This document shows positions 1 to 9,804 of a DNA stretch of 64,000 bases, in pieces. A program made the translations under genes and the position numbers. How positions within the stretch are numbered: the first letter of the stretch is position 1; each line of letters starts with the position of its first letter. This DNA is from Chrysopilus asiliformis. Lineage: Eukaryota > Arthropoda > Insecta > Diptera > Rhagionidae. The notes below the pieces were generated by a model. It saw only the letters and a program-made list of their open reading frames with translations, was not told the origin of the DNA and did not search any database. The stretch lies in contig OZ035962.1 of NCBI GenBank assembly GCA_964034945.1, positions 33,011,943 through 33,075,942 of the forward strand, written 5' to 3'.

Positions 1-160
1 GTAGAAACTGAACCTACTCTACGCGGCACGGACGCGGCAACGCGTCTCAGCAACGCGCAATTATACATTTACTCATATAAATGCGTAGTTTTTACCTTCA
101 CCGCGTGGGTGCCGCACGCACGAACGCGTAATTGGGGTTTAGGCTTTACCTTCGTGTGTC
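1..160. repeat. CGCG-rich tract, probable transposon end fragment
   Basis: A GC-rich stretch with repeated ACGCGGCA/AACGCG-type words (roughly 20-60 and 105-130) stands out from the AT-rich surroundings. The words resemble the CGCAACGCGAACGCA-rich termini of the element at 58700-59143. The left part lies outside the window, so no partner repeat can be seen. Confidence 0.3.
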
Positions 161-770
161 TACAAAGAGTTGCAAATGCCGCGGTAAAATGTCAGGATTT
201 TGAGGGACGTGAAGTTAAAAATGATTTTCTTTTTGAATCCAGAAATCTGAAATGCTAAATTTTGAGCTACTTTGATACAAAAATAAATATTATAAAATTG
301 TAATTTCTGTTTCTTTGTTTGCCTGTCTGTATGTTCGATTCAACATCACGGGAAAACGGCTCAACCAATTTGGATGAAATTTTATACACACGTAAAGTTA
401 CTTACAGAATGAAGGAAACGATATTTTTTTATTGACCTCTGTCGACGTCCTTCGATGAATTTTCAACCGTTCGACCGATTGGGATAAACTTTACTATGTC
501 AGATAAAGGATCTCACAGACAAGGATCTCACAGCAATTTAAAAAAAAAGACTACCACTTCCTCTTCTCGTCAACTCCCTTTGCCGCTATTTCATATGTTT
601 GTCAAGGAATTTGATTAGATTTAAACAAATTTCCTGCTCACATAAATCCACTCACTCCGTTCCATAAAACCGCATCCTCTGTTATCTCGTTACCCCCCGA
701 AACGGTTTTCAATATTCTTTTACCAATATATATGTCGCAAACAAATTTATTACCTAATAAAATCGTTTAA
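161..770. repeat. AT-rich DNA with one CTGT cassette
   Basis: No gene is seen. Bases about 305-405 hold a GCCTGTCTGT tract followed by a segment with CGGCTCAACCAATTTGGAT and GATGAAATTTTATACAC, the arrangement seen in several other repeats of this window. The rest shows no structure I can interpret. Confidence 0.4.
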
Positions 771-883
771 CCTGATTGACTGACTGATTGACTGACTGAT
801 TGACTGACTGATTGACTGACTAATTGACTGACTGATTGACTAACTGATTGACTGACTGATTGACTGACTGATTGACTGACTCA
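771..883. repeat. 12-bp minisatellite (TGATTGACTGAC)n
   Basis: About nine tandem units of TGATTGACTGAC with a few substitutions (two units carry TAA in place of TGA). The array runs into TCATCAACGCGCAGCCCAAA and AGAAACTTGAAACTTTCAC. This looks like a common dispersed arthropod repeat, and the CACTA element at 953 is inserted into its continuation. Confidence 0.85.
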
Positions 884-952
884 TCAACGCGCAGCCCAAA
901 CCCCTGAAGCTAGAAACTTGAAACTTTCACAGTATGTCCCAACCATCACGTA

Positions 953-1210
953 CACTCAGAGAAAAATATACTAAAATCAAAAAGAAATGCTCTAGATTTT
1001 AGTAATTTGTTGTTTGCGTACGAGCTAAACAAGTTCATACTAAAAATAAAAACCACATTCTTTTTAATTCTAGTGACAGCCCTTTTTAAATCTAGTTTTT
1101 ATTTCTTTAAATTTAAAAGGCGAGATTTTTAATTCTAACAGATTTACACTAATTTTAAAAGAAAACCTTTTTGAATTTAAAAGGCTAATACTAAAATTAA
1201 AAGCAAAATC
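953..1210. promoter_or_regulatory. left CACTA terminus and subterminal repeats
   Basis: After the 12-bp terminus there are about seven short degenerate units in both orientations, for example CTTTTTAATTCTAG and CCTTTTTAAATCTAG, plus inverted forms such as AATTTAAAAGG. In known CACTA elements such arrays are bound by an element-encoded protein; that role here is inference. Confidence 0.7.
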
Positions 1211-1764
1211 TTTTTAAAATTAAAACCAATGTATAGGGTGCGCCATAAATAAAGATTTTTTTTTGAATTAATATTTTTTTTTTATAATTTGAATAAAAAA
1301 AATTAATTAAACTATTTCAAATTAATTTTAATTGGGCTCTAATCACGGATAGTGAATGAATGGAAAATATTTTGATTTAACTCGAATTAAAATTGCCGAA
1401 AGTAATTCTTCTGAGTAACACTTTTTAATTAAATAATTAAGTTGCTACATTACTTCCTTTCCAATAATGTAATTACTTAATAAATATATCAGTTAAAAAA
1501 TATTGTAGTATACTTTCTAAAATTTTAATTAGAGTTATGTCAAAGTATTTTTCATTCAATATTTAACGTTGGAGTTAACTAATAAAGTTATTTTTAAATA
1601 TTTTAAATAAAATTATTTCAGAAAATAATTACTTTTGAAACGTTTGAAAAATAAAAAAAACTTGGTAGTTGCAAACCTAAAAAAATGAGACCAACAAAAC
1701 CCCATCCTCACTTGATACTTATTATAATTGATAACAACGTTTGTCCATATAAAAAATACTTTAT
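1211..1764. other. AT-rich 3' flank inside the CACTA element
   Basis: No ORF of note. Because the genes run on the minus strand, this is the untranslated 3' side of the transposase gene. It is very rich in A and T and contains AATAAA-type words on the minus strand, but none can be singled out as the polyadenylation signal. Confidence 0.4.
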
Positions 1765-4200
1765 TTAAAAAAATTTCTTTAACCTAAGACATTTTTTGTT
1801 ATTAGAATAATATATGTATGTCGGTGGGTATTTTAAATCTTTTGCCATTAAAATTTTATAGCTATTAATATTTTCTTGTAATAAATAGCATGCAAGATGT
1901 TTATCATATTTTATAATTTCAACTTGCTGACACAAAAAATATATTTCATTGCAGAAAATAATTACAAATAATAGTTCAAAAGCAAAAGTGTTTTCTTCAC
2001 TTTGACAAAGTAAATTTCCTTTTTTAAATTTCGTTCCTCGAAAAATGATTTCTTCAACGCAAAAACTGTTATCTAAATCAAAATAAAAATCAATAAGATT
2101 TGTAATTAATAAATCTTTTACATATGGTAAATTTTTAAGTTCTTTTTTTTCAACATTAATATTCCATTCTGGATGATTATAATTCAAAATATCGGTTGCA
2201 AAGCTCATGGAAGATTTAATGGCTAAGGAATATGGAATATTTTTTCGAGAAGTAATATTTTTAGCATAAGATTTCAAAACTCTGTGTTTAGATTCAAAGG
2301 TGAATGTCCAAAAATATTTGGGCGGGCCTGACATCTTTATTACCCGACTATAGTGAAGTAACAGATGATGTTTAGGTTTGAGATTATCTTGAAAAATATC
2401 TATATACATTTGATGATGCTTTTCGATAATTGCATCCAAATTACCAATTGTAATTGAATTAAAAACTGGAGCAACTACTAAATCAATTAACTCCAGTAAG
2501 GATAAAAAGAAACACCAGACAGGTTCATTTTCCGGTACCATATCTGCGACTAACAAAGAGAAAAAGTGTACAAAGTTCATCATTTCTCTGGCAGACATTT
2601 TTAAATTAAATTTTTTTATTTGTTCGGCAGTAATAGGGCCAGATATGTTTCCGATTTCACTTTCGCCGTATTTGAATGTTTTTTTTCGATTGTTCAGAAA
2701 TGGAAGAGTAAAAAACTTTTTTTGTATACAATATGATATTATATGACACATATCGTAATTGCATATACCTTCAAATATATCGTGCATTACATCAACGCAA
2801 AAATTATCCAACACATGGAAAGATGGAATTGTATTAAAAATCGAATTTTCTGTTATGCCACTTTGACGTTCATCCAAAAGATCTAAGTTATACTGATCTC
2901 GCGTTCTAACTGTAGTCCTATCTTCTAGAGTTTGAGTATATGTAAGATCTTTTTTAGTTTTACAGAACCGACAAAAATAGTTGGATGAGAATGATTTAGA
3001 GAAGCCCAAAACACTATTCAAAGCTAAATTATCGCCAAGAATGAGACCAAGAACAAAGTGGACTGTCTTTGAGCCGTCTGGAGTATTAATTGTTATACCA
3101 TTTTGTTCTAATAGGACTATTTCTTCAACGAGTGTGTAAAAAGTTTTGGTATTGCCCAAAACCTTAACATCACCTGCATTAAAAAAACCTCCTACGAAAA
3201 TGTTGTCTAACTTGGATAAAAAGTGTGATGGCAAACAAGGAAAAGAATAATATATTCCTAAAACGGAAGCTGAATGAGATCCCAAAGGATTATTTATTTG
3301 AACTTCATCCATATATAAAAAATAAGGTAAAACTATTTTATCCTTATGAATTAAAACTTTATCTTTCCAAAGTGCTCCGTTCATAAAATGGGTGAAATCG
3401 GAACTGCTGTTTATTGCTTCAATGTTATTGAGACAAATCTGTAAAATGTCCGGAATTTCAAAAAATTTTCGAAATTGAAACTCAAAAGGCATTAACACTC
3501 CTTTAATAAGCTTTACATCAATTGTTGGATTACTCGAATGGATCGAGTAGGATATTGTATTATCCAAGGTAATCATTCTTGGCATCTCATATAAGTCTTC
3601 AGATTTTAAATATTTTAGGTACTGATACTCGGTATTCAGCGATTTAAATGGATTTTGACAGAATTCATTAACTTTTTGTAATTCATTATTAGATTTAATT
3701 ATATCATTTGAAACTGAATTTTGAACAGCTGTTGCTATACCAGAGGTTAAAGTTTTAATATCATTTTGAATTTGTAAAACATCTCGGCGGGGAAAATTTT
3801 TTCGTCCATAATATTTACATGAAAATGAAAAAGCATGATTTTTTAGAAACGTTAATGAACTGTCATCTGAATTAGAGTTATAATTAAGATTGAGAATTTC
3901 TGAGCTATCTTGTTCTTGATCATCTTTATTTGATTGGGTCGGATGTACTTCTTCATAAGAAGTTAATACATCGGGTCTATTGTTTAGATACTTTGATTGA
4001 AGATTCAAGTCTGATATCTGATGTGACTGGCCTTTCAAATGCCTTGCAAACGATCTAAACGTGGTAAACGTTTGTTTACAACCTTTTATACAACATTTGT
4101 AATTGTCATTTGAATTCAACAGATGCATATATTTTAAATGAGCAAAGACTTTACTTAAACTATCTAATTCTATTTTGCACATGAAACATAAGTAAGACAT
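1765..4200 (-). CDS. CACTA-type transposase with two N-terminal C2H2 zinc fingers
   Basis: Predicted to cut and rejoin transposon ends in the nucleus. An intact 811-residue frame runs from the ATG at 4200. Residues 5-26 form a C-x2-C-x12-H-x4-H finger and residues 36-60 a second C-x4-C-x12-H-x5-H finger, so the N-terminus probably binds DNA. The catalytic region carries the expected acid triad: YMDEVQ (D298), LILGDNLALN (D390, followed by the CRFC pair at 410-413) and TFESKHR (E636). It also has DVMHDIFEG near 470-478, a motif I associate with TNP2-like CACTA transposases, and KPKHHLLLHY near 608-617. There are no stops or frameshifts, in contrast to every other transposase here. The ATG lies 11 bases after the stop of the upstream minus-strand gene, suggesting a two-gene transcript or a separate spliced message. 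The DDE assignment rests on motif spacing; the exact subfamily is unknown. Confidence 0.85.
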   Translation of the reverse strand: MSYLCFMCKIELDSLSKVFAHLKYMHLLNSNDNYKCCIKGCKQTFTTFRSFARHLKGQSHQISDLNLQSKYLNNRPDVLTSYEEVHPTQSNKDDQEQDSSEILNLNYNSNSDDSSLTFLKNHAFSFSCKYYGRKNFPRRDVLQIQNDIKTLTSGIATAVQNSVSNDIIKSNNELQKVNEFCQNPFKSLNTEYQYLKYLKSEDLYEMPRMITLDNTISYSIHSSNPTIDVKLIKGVLMPFEFQFRKFFEIPDILQICLNNIEAINSSSDFTHFMNGALWKDKVLIHKDKIVLPYFLYMDEVQINNPLGSHSASVLGIYYSFPCLPSHFLSKLDNIFVGGFFNAGDVKVLGNTKTFYTLVEEIVLLEQNGITINTPDGSKTVHFVLGLILGDNLALNSVLGFSKSFSSNYFCRFCKTKKDLTYTQTLEDRTTVRTRDQYNLDLLDERQSGITENSIFNTIPSFHVLDNFCVDVMHDIFEGICNYDMCHIISYCIQKKFFTLPFLNNRKKTFKYGESEIGNISGPITAEQIKKFNLKMSAREMMNFVHFFSLLVADMVPENEPVWCFFLSLLELIDLVVAPVFNSITIGNLDAIIEKHHQMYIDIFQDNLKPKHHLLLHYSRVIKMSGPPKYFWTFTFESKHRVLKSYAKNITSRKNIPYSLAIKSSMSFATDILNYNHPEWNINVEKKELKNLPYVKDLLITNLIDFYFDLDNSFCVEEIIFRGTKFKKGNLLCQSEENTFAFELLFVIIFCNEIYFLCQQVEIIKYDKHLACYLLQENINSYKILMAKDLKYPPTYIYYSNNKKCLRLKKFF

Positions 4201-4211
4201 TTTAAAAATTC

Positions 4212-7200
4212 TTATTGAGTTAGTTCATTTAAGATACTGTGTACAAAATGATTTTCTATATCATGACTAGTACGAATCTCATAAAAATATATTTGAATAA
4301 ATTGCCATACAAGTTGGCATTCTTTTGGAAATTGTAAATCAAAAACCATAAAGATTTTGAAACAAGAGTCTACTGATTTTATGAAATTCGGAAGTCTGTA
4401 CAATGTATTAAAATAATACACAAAAAAATCAGTTATCTCAGTAAAGTTGGGACCAACACCGAAAATTATTGGCTGCAATGATTTTTTATTTTTGACGCAT
4501 TCTTCTGTTATTGAAGTTATTCGGTTGTGTAAATCATTTAAATTAAAAACTAACTGCATAAAACTATTTCTGGAATCACCAATTGAACTTCTATACAAAT
4601 GCTTTTTTCCAGAAACGTTATCACTAGAATATGTTCTATTAGTAGGAATAAACAATGAATGAATTAAAATAAAAACAAGCGTGGTCCGTTTATCTGGAAA
4701 AAAATAGTGACTTTTTTTTGAACCCAAATTAATATTACTGAACAAACCTATTTCCAGGGAATCTAAGGTCTCCAGTTGGTGTAAAAGATCCTTTGAATTT
4801 CCATCTTTTATATCTCTTTTTATTGTGATTATGATTTTCTCCAAAAAGTTTTCTATTTTATTAAAAAAATTATTCGAGCAAGTAGAATGTATAAATTCAA
4901 AATCAATTTCGATCTAAAAAAACACAAATTTTTTATTAGTAAAGCAACAAGTTTATGTAAAAATATTTAAAAAATATATATTATTTTTCACTATTATATA
5001 AATAATGAAAATGGCTTTAGGATCGGTATTTGATTTAATTTATGAAATATCCAAAAATCCATAAAAGGATATTTTTCCCACGCCCTTTAGGTAAATGCCG
5101 CATTGGCATCAGTTACTGATAACGATTTCGATATCGCTGTTATATAAACATCTATGGTAGATGCTGACACTGACACTTCAGTAGGCGCAGTAAGATAATA
5201 ATCAGATCGTCATCAGTAGCTGATGCCAATGCGACATCTACCTAATATTTCGCCACGTTATTGTTGCATTTCAAAAAAAAACTAAAAAATGTTTTTATAT
5301 ATTGACATGAATAATAAAATATAAAACTCGCATCTCAACATCTCGATACAAATTGAGACAAAAAATGATGTATCACTTTTTTTCTCAGAATTTTTTATTT
5401 CGAAAATTGTTTTTGAAATTTTGATTTTTGTTCGGTAATACTATGTTCACACCGACGTAAAATCACGTATTTTTGCGAAATGATTTAGAACTTAAACCAA
5501 AGTGTTCACACAGAGGTTAAGGTAATTTTGTTTTTTAACTTTTAGGTGATTTTGAAAACACGCCAATGTACTGGAAATCTCGTGATTTCGAGCGTGATTT
5601 CGTTCAAAATCACGCAAATCCTCAAAATTACGTAATTTCGCGTTGGTGTGAACATAGTATAAATGAGGAACGTGTCATATAGAATATTTTACTCTCGACA
5701 ATGTGGTAATTATGTAAAAAGCTCTTTTATCTTTTAAATCACATATTTAAATAACATTTCCTTACCAATCGATATCCATAAGATTGTTTATATAATGGCC
5801 ATTCAGAAAGAATTTCATGAATATTGTGCGGAGATTGTAGAAAATTTCGCCTTGATAAACAAGTTTGCTTCCATTTTGTGACTACATCTTCCTCAGGACT
5901 TGTATTATATTTTAACCAGTTTTTAATTGATTGATCTTAAAGAGATACAATAGATTTTGTTTTGTTACATTTTAATAAACCAATATCAGATTACCTTCCA
6001 ATTCTGATAATTGATCATAATCTCTTGTCGTTACAGTTGAGGTGATTGTTTCTGGCTTTTTTTCTGATTTTTTTAGTAAACCTTCTTTTCGTAATTTAAA
6101 TAACACGTTATGGTAACGCGAGTATAATATGCCGCCAAATTTATTGTTTGCTTTTTTCAAAAAATAAAATTCCTGTAATATTTGTAATAATTTAAAAGTT
6201 GCATAATAATAACAAAAATTTACCTTAGATTCAGTTGGAAATACATTAACTATGTCTTCAGATATTTTTTTTAATAAACTGGGGTCGCCTTTTTTAGTTT
6301 TAGACAAGATTGCGTGTATACTTAATTCTCCTATAGCACGTCTCTGCGAGGTGCTGAGGCATTTGTTTTTCTTATAATTATCTAAAATGCTTTGTCCCTT
6401 AAATGACGATTCAAGTATTTTTTTTATATTTATAGCCTAAAAAAACGAAAAGCAATTTAGTATCGGGTGTTGGTTTGAAAGTGAAAACTTATACATTGTT
6501 GCAGAAGGATTCTTCGCTAGAGAAGTTTGCTGTTGAAAATGTTGGATCAGAACTTGCAGATTTATCCGAATCCTCCAGAAATAGGCCCTATTAAATAATA
6601 AAAAAGATTATTAATATATTTGTCATGTTTTGTTTCATCATGGCAAGAGCTTAAGTAAAATCATTTTAATAAATACCCCACGAGGGGTGCAACTCAAGAT
6701 ATCAAAATACAGAATATTCCCTGAAAGTTCGGAACTTCATTGGAACCACTAGTACCTTGTACTTGACCAGACTCTAATATCAACAATTCAGTGATCGAAG
6801 TTTTACGGAATATCCATCGCGGACCGTTATCGGTTTTTTCCATTGTTATATTCTAACGGAAAGGATGCTGATACATCTTCGCACAAGTAATACATAAAAA
6901 TTCTGTGGCCGCGTAAGGAATAACCGCGTAACACAATTGAACTGTACATATTTTAAACTATGATAAAGGAATATTTTCGCTCCACATAAAAATAACTTAA
7001 TCAGAAATTAATAACTACCTGTTCTTTCTGCCAAGTTTTTAGGTTGTATTCAAAAATGCAACGTTGACCATAATTTGTTTTCGGACACAGCTCATCCAAA
7101 TGATATCTGTTTGTAAATTTTAAGCTTTTCGCTGTAACACCGTGCTCTAAAGAATACTTAATATAATAATATTGTGTTAAATAAAATAAAATTTACCTAA

Positions 7201-7365
7201 GAAGGTCGTAAAAAAAACCACTCCGTCAAGCTCCTCCAATAACTTTAACAGTTCTCTAGACTGCTCTGCGTTATTCGTTGTGTCAACAATATTAATGGTT
7301 TGATCGTCTTCTTCCTCGTATTGATGTAATCCTTCAGTTTCACTACTTTCTTCTAAACTAGCCAT
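4212..7365 (-). CDS. seven-exon accessory protein of the CACTA element (SAMD3-like family)
   Basis: Exons by coordinate, in transcript order: 7197-7365, 7019-7146, 6495-6587, 6224-6436, 5995-6172, 5766-5935 and 4212-4913. Every junction has GT..AG ends and phases agree (1, 0, 0, 0, 1, 0), giving 1653 coding bases, 550 residues and a TAA stop. The start is the ATG at 7365, giving an acidic N-terminus (MASLEESSETEG). The fourth intron (6173-6223, 51 bases) is in frame without a stop, so retention would add 17 residues. The middle (ILESSFKGQSIL, DIVNVFPTES, GGILYSRYHNVLFKLRKEGL) resembles, from memory, the C-terminal half of vertebrate proteins named sterile-alpha-motif-domain-containing 3-like. 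The last exon is a hydrophobic/aromatic-rich region I do not recognise. Its position inside the element, upstream of the transposase on the same strand, argues for a role in transposition, perhaps binding the subterminal repeats; that is inference. Confidence 0.7.
5090..5242. mobile_element. 153-bp MITE in the accessory-gene intron
   Basis: Terminal inverted repeats of about 25 bp begin GGTAAATGCCGCATTGGCAT on the left and GGTAGATGTCGCATTGGCAT on the right (opposite strand). TA flanks both ends (5088-5089, 5243-5244), consistent with a Tc1/mariner-type 2-bp duplication. It lies wholly inside intron 4914-5765, so it should be spliced out. Confidence 0.8.
5441..5657. mobile_element. 217-bp MITE in the same intron
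   Basis: The ends CTATGTTCACACCGACG and, inverted, CTATGTTCACACCAACG match at 16 of 17 bases and are flanked by TA (5439-5440, 5658-5659). The interior is rich in the words AATCACG and CGTGATTT in both orientations. Like its neighbour it is confined to the intron. Confidence 0.8.
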
Positions 7366-7569
7366 TATTTTAATATTTTCACGTCTTCGACTTGCACAAG
7401 TCGCTTCTAAAAGAGATTTCTGGTATCACAACTTCTGGAAGTCCACTTACAGTTAGTGTTTCCACGCGAAAAACTTCCAAAAATCTCTGCTAGAAGCGAC
7501 TTCTGCAAAGAAACAGGCTTTATCAATAGAAACTGACAGCTAGACGAAACGGGATTTGCAAAAACTACG

Positions 7570-7937
7570 ATCTAAAACCTGTCTTTTTAATTCAAAAGAA
7601 TGATTTTAAATTTAAAAGAATGATTTTAAATTTTAAAATTCACTTGTTTAAATTTAAAAAGGTAATTTTTGAATCAAAAAGAAAGATTTTAAATTTAAAC
7701 ATTTTGGTTTTTTAATTCTAGTAGGGGCAATTTTAAATTTAAACATTTTGGGGTTTTTAAATCTAAAAACAAATTTTAATTTTTAGCAAGGGGAATTTTT
7801 AATTTAAAATCATGAGTTACTAAATAATAAAATTTTCTGCTGATTCTAGGATATTCCTTTTTAAATCAAACAAGTAACTAGATTTTTAGATCTAGGGTGG
7901 AAATTGTTTAAATTAAAAATGTTCATTTCTCTCAGTG
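7570..7937. promoter_or_regulatory. right CACTA terminus and subterminal repeats (5' side of the genes)
   Basis: About twelve degenerate units such as TTTTTAATTCTAG, TTTTTAAATCTA and GATTTTAAATTTAAA fill the last 350 bases before the right terminus (TTTCTCTCAGTG, ending 7937). As the genes run leftward from 7365, this side must also hold their promoter. No clear TATA or initiator can be singled out. Confidence 0.65.
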
Positions 7938-9065
7938 TAGGCGCTCACTAAGGCAGGGTTTTCCGAAATTTTACCGCTAAGGGGTCGGGGTGTTTTTAAA
8001 CCGTGATTTTCGCCATGAATCCTGCTCAATAGGAGGCTGGAAAGTTTCACTCGGGGGTTTTCGGAGTCGCTGATCACGAATCCGGTGTTAGAAATTGAAA
8101 CCTTGAATTAGAAGGTCCTGCAAAAATAACTTAAATATAATTTTCCCGCTTTTCCTCGGGAAAAAAGGCATTAGGGGTTTTTCGAGGTCGCTGATCAAGA
8201 ATCCGGTGTTACAATTTCAAAAATCCTTGAAGATTTGCAATCATAAGATTTTTTCTCAAAAGTTTTTAAGTTCTTTCCGGTTTTTTTCATTAGAATACAA
8301 AAACCTTAACCCGACAACGACGGGTATGCAAGCTAGTAAATTTATATTCCCATGCTTTACCCTTTAATTCCTCCCAATTTATGTTATGAATAGCTGAAGG
8401 GTTTTTCATTACCGTTAGATAGGCTTTTCCTCAAGAAAACTTCTTCCGCATTAAAATATACCTGCCTTGTCCCCAATTTTCGATATCTCCTGCACACCTA
8501 ACTTTAAGGCCTAAAGCAATTTCCATCAGATTTTTATTGTTAAGAACACCGAGCTTTTAATTGTAAGCCTGGTGGTCAAACACTGAGATTGATGAAAAAA
8601 CCATCCAGGAAGGTCCTGGAAGGATAAAACAAATTCCTTTTTTCAGTTTTTTTTTTTAAATTAGTTGAGAGATCGATGATCAGAAATCTAATTTTGGAAT
8701 TTCAAAATCCGAAACGGAAAGTCCTGTAAGGATAACGCAAATATCATTTTTCAAAAGAAGGCGTAGAACTACTCTTGGAACAAATTAAATTCAACTGGTG
8801 TCAAATTAGTGTCATTTCACATTAGTGTTGCCTTGTCATAGGCATTTAGAAAATATTTCCCTCTTCTTTTTTTGGTACGCAATGTTTTTAATAGACTAAT
8901 GTGAGGGTCTCAAAGGATGAAGCAAGTGTTTGATGAGTTTTCAGGGCGCTTTAGTTGATTTTTTTTGGGGAATCCTCATACAATGCATCTTTATCCTGGA
9001 AAACCTCTTTCCGAGATCAGAATTTCCTTGAAATCGGTTGAGCCGTTTTAACGTTTTACACCTAT
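7938..9065. repeat. older dispersed repeat (R3 type) that received the CACTA element
   Basis: It begins TAGGCGCTCACTAAGG and continues the repeat on the left of the CACTA element. It contains diverged repetitions of a unit with GGGTTTTCGGAGTCGCTGAT, AATCCGGTGTT and AGGTCCTGNAARGATAA (near 8055-8110, 8165-8220, 8600-8730). The same unit recurs at 24239-24485 and 44585-44800. Near 8960-9060 it holds AACCTCTTTCCGAGATCAG and GGTTGAGCCGTTTTAACG. It has no coding capacity. Confidence 0.6.
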
Positions 9066-9089
9066 TTTCAAATATATAAACATCCGTCA

Positions 9090-9372
9090 ATTTAAGACTC
9101 CTCGATATAAGACGTTGCAATATACGACGATCACTGTTTGGATTCCGGTTTCGCTATACGATGGCAAAATATCGATATACGACGTTAAATTTCCGAGATT
9201 TCTTTTAATTTTGAAAACTTTGAACGTTTAATTTAATCTAAACTGAGCTTTTATTCAGAATTTTCAGCTCTATCATTACACATGCATAAAAAAACCTTGA
9301 TATGCGATGTAAAATCACGAAATTTTACTTCCTCACAAACGTCGTAAATCGAGGGATGCCGGTATATGCAAT
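9090..9372. mobile_element. degraded pogo/Tigger-like MITE
   Basis: Left CTCGATATAAGACGTTG and right, inverted, CTCGATTTACGACGTTTG form partly matched ends about 280 bp apart, with repeated (A/T)TACGACG words inside. The style (ends made of ATCCCTCGATWTACGAC) is that of Tigger-type elements. The outer bases are not well matched, so the exact limits are uncertain. Confidence 0.4.
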
Positions 9373-9603
9373 ATGAAAATACTTCTCTACCTTGAAAAAA
9401 AACTGATAAATATCATAGCCAGCAGCGCAGTCAGTTTTATTGATTTTTCATATAAAGATCATGTATTTAAGACAAATCGTTCGCAAGATACAAAGTTTTG
9501 GAAACAGTGAGATTTGCAAAAATCGGAAAATCCCTTTACGTTTTTCTGGAAAATTATTGCATAGGGTATACGTTTTTTTTTAAATTTTTTTAATTGACAA
9601 ACC

Positions 9604-9804
9604 TTAAGGGAGAACTCCAATTGAGCAGAGGCAGAAGCAGTAGCAGCAACAGAAGCGGAATCTGCTTTCTGTCCCACAATGAAATTTGAATTCTGACGAA
9701 AACAGCAGAAATCTGTCAAAATGTTGTACGTATTTATATCCACGGCATGATTTGTCGTATAATATTTTGTTGTTTTTTAAGTATTCAATTATTTTCTCCT
9801 CCAT
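9604..9804 (-). pseudogene. MADF-domain N-terminal fragment of a Harbinger accessory protein
   Basis: The frame from ATG 9804 starts MEEKIIEYLKNNKILYDKSC and continues RGYK, which fits the beginning of a MADF domain (LIExVxxxPxLYDxxxxxYK in Adf-1-type proteins). In insect PIF/Harbinger elements the second gene is commonly a MADF protein. Only the first helix and the LYD motif remain. After about residue 24 the reading is unrelated (phenylalanine- and cysteine-rich) up to the TTA flank. A splice donor-like GTACAA lies at about 9731. The rest of the gene was lost by internal deletion. Confidence 0.55.

Larger units (their letters stand above)
953..7937 (-). mobile_element. near-complete CACTA/EnSpm-type DNA transposon
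   Basis: The left end reads CACTCAGAGAAAAATA and the right end, on the other strand, CACTGAGAGAAATGAA. That is 11 of 12 matching terminal bases beginning CACT. TA flanks both ends (951-952 and 7938-7939), and joining the flanks restores a continuous older repeat (..CACGTA/TAGGCGCTCAC..), so the target duplication is 2 bp. Both ends carry arrays of a TTTTTAAWTCTAG-like subterminal motif, as expected of CACTA elements. Inside are two minus-strand genes, 4212-7365 (spliced) and 1765-4200, with no visible frameshift or nonsense codon. Two small MITEs lie in the large intron at 4914-5765. Total length is 6985 bp. The superfamily call rests on the termini, the subterminal repeats and the DDE/CxxC/HD motifs of the transposase. 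Confidence 0.88.

Noticed and set aside
771..883. Regular repeats suggesting a CRISPR array
   Set aside because: Units are 12 bp and directly tandem with no unique spacers. The context is eukaryotic, so this is a minisatellite.
4447..4662. 71-residue plus-strand frame inside the CACTA element
   Set aside because: Antisense shadow of the last exon of the accessory gene; no domain.
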